The position numbers and the translations under genes were made by a program. From positions 1 through 6,246 of the forward strand of contig JAJTCI010000151.1 of NCBI GenBank assembly GCA_021323155.1: DNA of 6,246 bases, given 5' to 3'. Under the pieces are notes generated by a model that saw only the letters and a list, made by a program, of their open reading frames with translations, ran no database searches and had not been told where the DNA came from. Below, one piece after another: positions 1-6,172 of this stretch (its first letter is position 1; every line of letters begins with the position of its first letter). This DNA is from Chitinophagaceae bacterium (lineage in GTDB: Bacteria; Bacteroidota; Bacteroidia; Chitinophagales; Chitinophagaceae).

Positions 1-1453
1 GTGTGATCGCGATCGTGCCCGTCTTTGTCGCGAAAAGCATGTTCTGCCCGGGACATTTGAAATGTGAAATGGCCTCCTCGTAATCGGCCAGGTTCTTTGA
101 GTGGTTGAGTTTATTGAAAGTGATTAGTTCATTGCTGGGGTCATGGGCCTTCCATCGCACGGCGTAATATTTACCATCGTTCGTCTTCACATTGGGATGT
201 ACCCTGTCATACATGATAGGACCAAACACGGTCATCGCGATCCGTTCCGTGAAATCGATACTGTCGCGCACCAGGATCTTTTCTTCACGAAGCCCGGCTT
301 TTGTCCATTGGTTATTGAACCAGTACTCTTGCATGGTCGTGTCCTTAAAACGGATCTCGTAATAATCCCGCACGTCACGCATCGCGTTGGTAAAACCCCA
401 GGAACAACTGTCGTTGAAACCAATGATCACCGAAGGTGCCCCGGGAAAAGTTGCTCCGTAAGTATTCATCGTTGGCGTTGTGATCTGCATTTCATACCAG
501 AGAGAGGGGAGGTTGAGCCCGAGGTGCGGGTCATTACAAAGTATGGGTCGCCCACTGGCCGTCTTACTGCCCGCTACTGCCCAGTTGTTGCTGCCGTTAC
601 CCGGATCGGGTTTGATATCTGCTACGAACTTGCCTGACGAATCTTTTGTGATCCTGCTGTCGAGGATGGAATCATAACCGGCCGGCCGTTTCAATGGTAC
701 ACCGGGTGTACTAAAGGCAGTGCCCTTCGGTATTATCGGGTCAAGGCTATCCTGTATGATGGGGTACATCTTTTCGAAATCGGTCGCTCCCAACAGTTGC
801 CTCGCATTGGCCAGTTCGAAATCCCATTCCGCACCGGCAAGGTCAAACGACATAAACTTTAAAAAGAGACAGGTCTTCAGGTTGCTCCACTCTGCCGGTT
901 TTGAATCAAGCAGCTTGTACTCCAGCGGGTAATCCTTCGGTTCCAGTGAATTGATATATGAATTAATGCCCGCGGTATAGGCATCCATTTCCGTTTTCGT
1001 TGTGGCCTCGTCTTCAGCGGCTTTCAGGGAATTCTCCGCCGCATACACCATTCCCAGCCGGCGAAAGAAGCGATCGATCGGTACATATTTTTTGCCCAGC
1101 ACCTCCGATAGTGTTCCACCAGCAGCCCGGGTCTGGAAGTCCATTTGCCAGAGCCGGAACTTCGCGTGGAGGTATCCCTGGATATAATACGCGTCCGTTT
1201 CATGCTCTGCGTAAATATGAGGTACCAGCCGTTCGTCGAAATATACGTCCGCGTTACCCTTCAACCCCGCCAGTTTTATATCCCCATCGAACCTTATATC
1301 GGCTGGTTCAGCGTTTTGCCAGAATCCGTGTTGGGGAGACAGGAAAGAGCCAAGCCTGGGGGTCTTCGCCGCGCCGGTTGGCCATTGAACATTCAACGCG
1401 ATCACCAGTCCTGTTGTAACGGCAGCCGAGATAACGAACGGAACGATCCTCAT
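1..1453 (-). CDS. Penicillin acylase family protein (N-terminal 484 codons; C-terminus outside window)
   Basis: Ntn-hydrolase of the penicillin/acyl-homoserine-lactone acylase family, which cleaves amide bonds of acylated small molecules, usually outside the cytoplasm. The frame opens with ATG at 1453 and stays open to base 2, so the gene is cut by the window edge. Residues 4-20 form a hydrophobic signal or anchor segment. The A-chain region contains FLSPQHGFWQNAEP (37-50) and the conserved VPHIYA stretch (77-82). The maturation site is visible as NGSNNWAVAGS (286-296): Ser288 would become the N-terminal nucleophile of the beta chain after autocleavage behind Gly287. It is followed by the family signature NDPHLGLNLPSLWYEM (about 306-321) and, near the edge, GQNMLFATKTG. 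The oxyanion Asn of the beta chain lies beyond the edge. The exact substrate cannot be told. It lies 99 bp downstream of the peptidase gene on the same strand; no clear terminator or promoter was seen between them, so cotranscription is possible. Confidence 0.93.
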   Translation of the reverse strand, partial: MRIVPFVISAAVTTGLVIALNVQWPTGAAKTPRLGSFLSPQHGFWQNAEPADIRFDGDIKLAGLKGNADVYFDERLVPHIYAEHETDAYYIQGYLHAKFRLWQMDFQTRAAGGTLSEVLGKKYVPIDRFFRRLGMVYAAENSLKAAEDEATTKTEMDAYTAGINSYINSLEPKDYPLEYKLLDSKPAEWSNLKTCLFLKFMSFDLAGAEWDFELANARQLLGATDFEKMYPIIQDSLDPIIPKGTAFSTPGVPLKRPAGYDSILDSRITKDSSGKFVADIKPDPGNGSNNWAVAGSKTASGRPILCNDPHLGLNLPSLWYEMQITTPTMNTYGATFPGAPSVIIGFNDSCSWGFTNAMRDVRDYYEIRFKDTTMQEYWFNNQWTKAGLREEKILVRDSIDFTERIAMTVFGPIMYDRVHPNVKTNDGKYYAVRWKAHDPSNELITFNKLNHSKNLADYEEAISHFKCPGQNMLFATKTGTIAIT

Positions 1454-1552
1454 AAATCACAATTAGTTGGTTGAAAATACTGAATTATTCATGTACTCGC
1501 CGAAACAGCGGCATTTGGCATGTCGACGACGAAAGCCGCCGTCACCTGGGCA

Positions 1553-2320
1553 TTATTTACGAATGAACACCTGCTCCATCATCCCGGCAAGTTCCGGGTG
1601 GTGCTGGCTGAAGTTTTCGCGTTGCTCAAAGAAGTATTCAGCCATTACAGCGAAACATTCTACCGCATTGGTGGCACCGTAGGGGTCGATATCAGACTCG
1701 CCACGCCTGATGCGGTCGATCTCCAGCTCAAGCAGGCGTTTCCATTCAGGTACTAACTTTCTTTCCAGTAATATTTCGGGCACGCCATCGAACACGCCGT
1801 CCATCTTATCGATCAGGTGAACGAATTCATGTACCGCGGTGTTATGGTTGTTCTGGCTGTTGATGAAGCCCTGGCGCAATTCCCATTTTGATAGGATCAT
1901 TACATTTTGCATGGCGCCCGTACCGACCATTCCGGTTACCAGCCGGTCGCGCCCATGTTGTTCAAAATCCTGGTTGAAATTCCCGGGGTATACCAGTATT
2001 TCCCTCAAGTGAACATACTCCCAATCCCTTATATAAAAGACAGGGATGATGGCTGCCGCGCCAATCAATACCCGGTCGAGGTCTTCCACATCCGCATTCG
2101 CGCCGGTGATCTTTACCGCCCCGAGGAATTTCTCGAACCGCTTTTCAAAGCGGGCCTTGCCCTCTTCATCCAGCTGCGCATAAAAGCGTACATAATCCTG
2201 CAACAGGTCCTTGTAGTTCTCCGGTAACATTACCAGCTGCTTGCGCTTTGGCCGGTAAACGAAAAGGATGAGCAGGATGATCAGTAGTAACACCACGAAT
2301 ATTTTCAGCACCGCGATCAT
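1553..2320 (-). CDS. mtfA: MtfA-like zinc-dependent peptidase (M90) with N-terminal membrane anchor
   Basis: Zinc metallopeptidase of the M90 family; in E. coli MtfA is an aminopeptidase that also binds the glucose regulator Mlc, but that partner is not shown here. With the ATG at 2320 the protein has 255 residues. Residues 1-22 are one strongly hydrophobic segment followed by RPKRK, suggesting a membrane anchor with the catalytic domain in the cytoplasm. The zinc site is visible as HEFVH (164-168) followed by LIDKMDG, and the family's second block is NAVECFAVMAEYFFE; Glu228 in AEYFF has the right spacing for the third ligand, with Glu221 the alternative. KFLGAVKITG and IIPVFYIRDWEYV also fit M90. 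The same frame extends to a GTG at 2377, adding 19 mostly polar residues; I prefer 2320 because the hydrophobic segment starts there, but the start is uncertain since neither has a convincing ribosome site in frame. Function beyond peptidase is inference. Confidence 0.85.
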   Translation of the reverse strand: MIAVLKIFVVLLLIILLILFVYRPKRKQLVMLPENYKDLLQDYVRFYAQLDEEGKARFEKRFEKFLGAVKITGANADVEDLDRVLIGAAAIIPVFYIRDWEYVHLREILVYPGNFNQDFEQHGRDRLVTGMVGTGAMQNVMILSKWELRQGFINSQNNHNTAVHEFVHLIDKMDGVFDGVPEILLERKLVPEWKRLLELEIDRIRRGESDIDPYGATNAVECFAVMAEYFFEQRENFSQHHPELAGMMEQVFIRK

Positions 2321-2418
2321 ATTGGTGAAGATAACATCCGGTAAGCACAACAGCCGTTCTACACTTCGGTTTTCCACAGTTTCATCGTTGTCATTTAACC
2401 CTCCGGTGCGGCAGGCGT

Positions 2419-2454
2419 CAAAAATATTCCATCCTCCGGCCGGCGTCTTACAAC
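2419..2454 (-). promoter_or_regulatory. Candidate Bacteroidota-type promoter for the peptidase gene
   Basis: On the minus strand TATTTTTG (2426 down to 2419) matches the Bacteroidota -7 consensus TAnnTTTG at all fixed positions. A TTG at about 2453-2451 lies 24 bp upstream, slightly longer than the usual spacing. Transcription would start near 2412, giving a short leader before the peptidase gene. Seen from motifs only. Confidence 0.35.
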
Positions 2455-2497
2455 TCGTTCTGTTACAATAACTGCAACACGCCTTTATTGCCTGGCT

Positions 2498-2542
2498 GCA
2501 CGCTGATAGCTAAGCCCACCCTGCTTTTGGCACGCTCATAGC
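2498..2542. repeat. Pair of 13-bp direct repeats in the divergent control region
   Basis: GCACGCTGATAGC at 2498-2510 and GCACGCTCATAGC at 2530-2542 differ at one base. Their starts are 32 bp apart, close to three helical turns, so both would face the same side of the DNA. The second copy sits between the -33 and -7 candidates of the rightward promoter. A regulator binding site is a reasonable inference; chance cannot be excluded with only two copies. Confidence 0.45.
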
Positions 2543-2556
2543 AGTTTCTATGTTCT
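2526..2556 (+). promoter_or_regulatory. Candidate Bacteroidota-type promoter for the fusion gene
   Basis: TTTG at 2526-2529 and TATGTTCT at 2549-2556 are separated by 19 bp, the expected distance between the -33 and -7 elements. The -7 element matches TAnnTTTG at four of the six fixed positions, so it is only fair. Transcription would start near 2563, about 30 bp before the ATG at 2595. An AAGGA (2583-2587) seven bases before that ATG may serve as ribosome site. Confidence 0.35.
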
Positions 2557-2594
2557 GTTAAGATCGGATTTGCAACTTCAGAAAGGAACTTATT

Positions 2595-5060
2595 ATGAAA
2601 GAGACTATCATCGTACTGGGAGGAGATGGTTATTATGGATGGCCCATCGCTCTTAAACTTGCCGTTACCCGTCCAAAGACTAAGATCATTATTGTAGATA
2701 ACGAATGGCGGCGTAATACTGTCAGGAAAATTGGCTCCGACAGCTTGCTGCCGATCGCCCAGCTTCCAACCCGCATCAACGCGTTCCGCGAGATCTACGG
2801 ACAGGACAATCTTCAATTTATTAATATCGATGTGAACTCGGATGCACTGGAAGCGTTGATCCAGGCCGAGCAGCCTCATACGATCTACCATATGGCCCAG
2901 CAATGCTCGGCGCCATATTCAATGTTGGGTCTCACAGAATCACTTTATACCATCAACAATAACGAGGGTAATAATATGCGGCTGCTTTGGGCGGTTCGCA
3001 AACACGTACCTGATGCACATATAGTAAAAATGGGTTCGATGGGCGAGTACGCTACCAATGGAGGTATCGACATCGCCGAAGGTTATTTCTATCCGGAATT
3101 CAATGGAAAGAAAGCCGTGAACCCCTTACCTTTTCCACGCCAGTCAGACGACGTATACCACATTTCCAAGATCAACGACAGCAATTACCTGTCTATGGCC
3201 TGCCGGAAATGGGGCCTGCGTATCACGGAAGTGATGCAATCCACCCTGTTCGGCGTGTATATCGATGAAATGGTGCAATGCGAGGACCTCTACACGCGTT
3301 TCGACTATGATGATATATTCGGCACCGTCGTGAACAGGTTCCTCACCCAGGCAGTGGCGGGACACCCACTCACAGTGTATGGCAAAGGAAACCAGACAAC
3401 CGGTATCATGCCGATGAAGGATGCGGTCAATTCTCTCGAGATGATTGCAGGTACGGTGCCTGAACCTGGCGTACACAAAGTGGTCAACCATGTAACGAAA
3501 GCCAACTGCACGATCAACGAACTCGCACAGTACGTGAAGGATCTTGCAGAGCCTTTGGGATACGATGTAACCATCAATCATGTGTTCGATCCACGCAGCG
3601 AAAGCGCCGCCGTGAAGCACGACATCCAGGTGATGACAGAGCACATCGATAACCATCTTGCTGCAACAGCTTTGAATGACGTGCTGGCTGAAACCTTTGG
3701 TCTCATTGCAAAACATAACGACCGGATTCAGCCACACGCGTTCACCCATCACATCCATGCGTTCAAAGGCCAGTATACTGAAGCAATCAATGAAGATGCT
3801 GCAGTTGACGCTGGCGCGGAACAGGAATGGGAAGCTTTCCGCGGTGAATATTTTCCAACGGAAAGAGTCAACCTCAATCCCGGTACTCTCGGTACCGTCT
3901 CTACCGTGGTAAAGCAGGTACGCCAGGACGCCGCCATCAATGCGACCATTGAAGGCAACCCCCTGGGTATGTATGACCACGGCCGTAAAAAACTCGGCGA
4001 GATCAAATCACTCTGCAACCAGCTCTGGCCATCTAAAGGATATGAACTGGTAGTGGGTAATGGAACTTCACAAACCATCAACCTGCTGGCCCTCTCGATG
4101 CTACGTGCTTTCAATGAAGAAGGCAAAGCACCGTATAAGGTCATCACGTCCCGGCATGAACATCCGGGTGGTATCGGTGTATTCGAGCATCTGCCGGAAT
4201 ATGAAGTTCATTACCTGTCCGACGAAGTGATCAGCGATCCTGCCAAACTAAGAACGGAAGTAGAGCGGATCAAACCCAATATAGCTTTCATCTCACAGGT
4301 GTATTACGCCACCGGCAATACTTCACCATACGAAACGTGGTGTAGTGTTACCAAACAGGCGGCGCCGGGTTGTAAAGTGATCCTGGATGTTACCCAGTCG
4401 ATCGGCCTCTATGATCTGCCATTCGGGACGGCGGATGTATTGATCGGGAGCCTGCACAAATGGCTGTTTGGCCCCCACGGCAGTGGTGCTACATGGGTGA
4501 AACATGAATTTCACCAATGGATCAAGGGTCTTTTCTGGAGTGGTGTCCCGCTTTCGAGCGAACCTCACCTCAGTAAACTCAGCCTGCAGGGCGGACAGGA
4601 TTTCATCATGTATTCCGAAGTACTTGAAGCCTTGAAATTATACAAGCAGGTCGGTAAGGACGCGGTGTTAAAACGCTCCTCGCATCTCTCGCGCGTATTC
4701 AGGGAGCAGTTAGGGACAGTCCTGGAGAAGTATGGTTTGGAATATAAGATACTGAACACCTCTACCGATGCGCCGCTGTTGTCAGTCGCATTCACGGGTT
4801 ACCATCCTTTTTCATTGTACAGTGAGCTGAATGAAAATGGGGTGCATTGCAAATGCATCATTGACTATAAAAAAGGTGGCGATAAATTCCACATCCTGCG
4901 GTTCGGTCTTCCATATTACGAAACGGAGCAGCGGCTCAGCCAGGCGGTGGCGGTAATAGACGAAGCTCTTGAAAAACAGTTGAAGATCATGCCGGTAGAG
5001 AATGAAGTGGTAGTGGAAGTAACCAGGGAAAACCCGGTGATCCATTCTGTAGCGGCCTGA
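2595..5060 (+). CDS. Fusion: UDP-sulfoquinovose synthase-like SDR + class V PLP-dependent enzyme
   Basis: One uninterrupted frame of 821 residues with two enzyme domains. Residues 1 to about 395 resemble SQD1/SqdB, which builds UDP-sulfoquinovose from UDP-glucose and sulfite with bound NAD: nucleotide loop GGDGYYGW (9-16), SAPYSM (105-110), KMGSMGEY with Ser148, catalytic Tyr188 and Lys192 in YHISK, and DPRSE (332-336) where the family has NPRxE. A short acidic/alanine linker (about 396-410) leads to a class V aminotransferase-fold domain (411-795): phosphate loop GNGTSQ (488-493), HEHP (520-523), Asp598 and Gln601 in ILDVTQS, Schiff-base Lys622 in GSLHKW, and Arg769 in ILRFG for substrate carboxylate. 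Cys752 and Cys754 lie in the loop before Arg769. All core catalytic residues of both halves look intact. The protein probably acts in the cytoplasm; no signal peptide is seen. It heads a gene set with a two-part glycosyltransferase. The product sugar is unknown: sulfonated is favoured, amino- or other modified sugars are possible. Confidence 0.92.
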   Translation: MKETIIVLGGDGYYGWPIALKLAVTRPKTKIIIVDNEWRRNTVRKIGSDSLLPIAQLPTRINAFREIYGQDNLQFINIDVNSDALEALIQAEQPHTIYHMAQQCSAPYSMLGLTESLYTINNNEGNNMRLLWAVRKHVPDAHIVKMGSMGEYATNGGIDIAEGYFYPEFNGKKAVNPLPFPRQSDDVYHISKINDSNYLSMACRKWGLRITEVMQSTLFGVYIDEMVQCEDLYTRFDYDDIFGTVVNRFLTQAVAGHPLTVYGKGNQTTGIMPMKDAVNSLEMIAGTVPEPGVHKVVNHVTKANCTINELAQYVKDLAEPLGYDVTINHVFDPRSESAAVKHDIQVMTEHIDNHLAATALNDVLAETFGLIAKHNDRIQPHAFTHHIHAFKGQYTEAINEDAAVDAGAEQEWEAFRGEYFPTERVNLNPGTLGTVSTVVKQVRQDAAINATIEGNPLGMYDHGRKKLGEIKSLCNQLWPSKGYELVVGNGTSQTINLLALSMLRAFNEEGKAPYKVITSRHEHPGGIGVFEHLPEYEVHYLSDEVISDPAKLRTEVERIKPNIAFISQVYYATGNTSPYETWCSVTKQAAPGCKVILDVTQSIGLYDLPFGTADVLIGSLHKWLFGPHGSGATWVKHEFHQWIKGLFWSGVPLSSEPHLSKLSLQGGQDFIMYSEVLEALKLYKQVGKDAVLKRSSHLSRVFREQLGTVLEKYGLEYKILNTSTDAPLLSVAFTGYHPFSLYSELNENGVHCKCIIDYKKGGDKFHILRFGLPYYETEQRLSQAVAVIDEALEKQLKIMPVENEVVVEVTRENPVIHSVAA

Positions 5061-5129
5061 TGCCCTGTGCGATCACATTGCGGTACAAAAAATGCAGTAG
5101 GGACTGTTTCCGGTTCAAAATATTATTGA

Positions 5130-5573
5130 ATGAAAGTTTTAGCAGTCGCATCCGGCGGGGGACACATCATTGAACTTCTACGTCTCCAGCCTGCCTTCGA
5201 GGGCCTTGACCTTATCTATATGTCCACGCATGAAAGCTTTGCGTCCTCGTTCAAAGGATATCCTTTTTACGTAGTACCTGATTTCAGCCGCTGGAATCCT
5301 TTGAAAATCCCGGCAGCTGCAATGAAAATGTACCGCGTCATGAAAAAAATAAAGCCGGATGTAGTGGTCACCACCGGGGCAGCCCCTGGTGTGGTAGCGC
5401 TTTTCATCGGGAAGTTACTTGGTGCGAAAACAATATGGGTGGAAAGCCTCTGCCATGCGGAAACGGTGTCCATCAGTGGAAAAATGTGCGCGGCCTTCGC
5501 CGACAGGGTCTACACCCAATGGGAGGAACTGTCTACGCCCAAGATTATTTACGCCGGAAACATAATGATATGA
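5130..5573 (+). CDS. Alg14/PssD-like glycosyltransferase subunit (acceptor and membrane half)
   Basis: Protein of 147 residues of the Alg14/PssD/CpsF family, the N-terminal half of a split GT-B glycosyltransferase that recruits the catalytic Alg13-like half to the membrane and contacts the lipid-linked acceptor. Visible marks are the glycine-rich SGGGH (8-12) right after the first strand, PDVVVTTGAAPG (76-87), GAKTIWVES (98-106), SISGK (114-118), and ADRVYTQWEEL with Gln130-Trp131, then the closing YAGN. It lacks the N-terminal membrane helix of yeast Alg14, as usual for bacterial PssD-like proteins. It starts 69 bp after the fusion gene with no clear promoter or terminator between, and its TGA overlaps the next ATG as ATGA, so translation of the two subunits is probably coupled. 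The sugar donor and acceptor cannot be read from the sequence; the preceding fusion gene is the likely donor source by context. Confidence 0.88.
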   Translation: MKVLAVASGGGHIIELLRLQPAFEGLDLIYMSTHESFASSFKGYPFYVVPDFSRWNPLKIPAAAMKMYRVMKKIKPDVVVTTGAAPGVVALFIGKLLGAKTIWVESLCHAETVSISGKMCAAFADRVYTQWEELSTPKIIYAGNIMI

Positions 5574-6172
5574 TCTTTGTTACTATCGGTACCCAGGTTC
5601 CATTCGACAGGATGATCCAGGCGATTGATGAGATCGCTGCTGCACTTCCCGGCAAAGAATTCGTAGTGCAGGCACTCGAAACGCAATACCAGCCGAAACA
5701 CATAAAGGTCCTCGATTATATCGCTCCGGCGGATTTCAAAAATTATATAGAAGCGGCGGAACTCATCATCAGCCACGCGGGTACTGGTACCATTCTCTCC
5801 GTTTCACAGCTTGAAAAACCACTGATCGTTTTCCCCCGCCTGGGTAAACTCAAAGAAACCCGCAATGACCACCAGCTGGCCACCTGCCGTATGCTGGAAA
5901 AAACCACAGGCCTGCAGGTGGCTTACGATGAGAAGCAATTGAAAGAGAAAGTGGACACATATTTCCGGGGTGAATTGCCAGTGATGGCAAAGATGCCGCA
6001 GTTTGCCTCTGCACAATTGCTCAACTCCATTCGTTCCTTTATTGAACCTCCCCAGTTTCTTTTTCAATTCAAGGTAGTCCAGGAAATAAATGATCTTAAC
6101 AGAGAAGTTATTGTTCTGTGGCGCCTCCAACGTGGTGTCAAAGTTCTTGAAATAACTGTCACGGTGTGGTGA
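5570..6172 (+). CDS. Alg13/PssE-like glycosyltransferase catalytic subunit with extended, probably abnormal, C-terminus
   Basis: C-terminal, nucleotide-sugar-binding half of a split GT-B enzyme (Alg13/PssE/CpsG, GT28 C-terminal domain). The ATG at 5570 overlaps the stop of the Alg14-like gene by 4 bp, and MIFVTIGTQVPFDRM is the classical start; a longer frame opening at 5435 would lie inside the previous gene. Residues show SHAGTGT (68-74), PLIVFPR (84-90) and KETRNDHQ with Glu96, Asn99 and Gln102, all typical of donor binding. The family is about 160 residues long, but this frame has 200. Residues from about 159 onward are not family-like and are antisense to the C-terminal coding part of the minus-strand neighbour. 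One extra base near 6043 would end the protein as SIRSFI after 158 residues, so the tail is likely the result of a one-base loss or a sequence error. The core domain call is firm; the 3' end is not. Confidence 0.87.
   Translation: MIFVTIGTQVPFDRMIQAIDEIAAALPGKEFVVQALETQYQPKHIKVLDYIAPADFKNYIEAAELIISHAGTGTILSVSQLEKPLIVFPRLGKLKETRNDHQLATCRMLEKTTGLQVAYDEKQLKEKVDTYFRGELPVMAKMPQFASAQLLNSIRSFIEPPQFLFQFKVVQEINDLNREVIVLWRLQRGVKVLEITVTVW

Noticed and set aside
143..637. Plus-strand open frame of 164 codons, and others up to 1474
   Set aside because: They are antisense to the penicillin acylase gene, whose minus-strand frame is continuous and carries the diagnostic motifs.
1480..1552. Possible hairpins between the peptidase and acylase genes (GCCG...CGGC and GACG...CGTC on the minus strand)
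   Set aside because: Stems are only four pairs and no T-run follows, so a terminator cannot be supported.
1907..2227. Plus-strand open frame of 106 codons
   Set aside because: Antisense to the M90 peptidase, with no ribosome site or recognisable motif.
2463..2903. Minus-strand open frame of 146 codons crossing the divergent control region
   Set aside because: Most of it is antisense to the start of the fusion gene, including its NAD-binding loop, and no family pattern is visible.
3144..3980. Minus-strand open frame of 278 codons inside the fusion gene
   Set aside because: It is fully antisense to well-supported domain sequence, has no recognisable motif and a low-complexity His/Val/Cys-rich look typical of shadow frames.
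5435..5569. Longer start for the Alg13-like gene
   Set aside because: The added 45 residues lie out of frame inside the Alg14-like gene, while the ATG at 5570 gives the canonical family start and a coupled ATGA overlap.
5130..6172. Alg14-like and Alg13-like genes as one frameshifted gene
   Set aside because: Two-gene organisation is normal in bacteria (PssD/PssE), each part has its full set of motifs, and the junction is a clean stop/start overlap.
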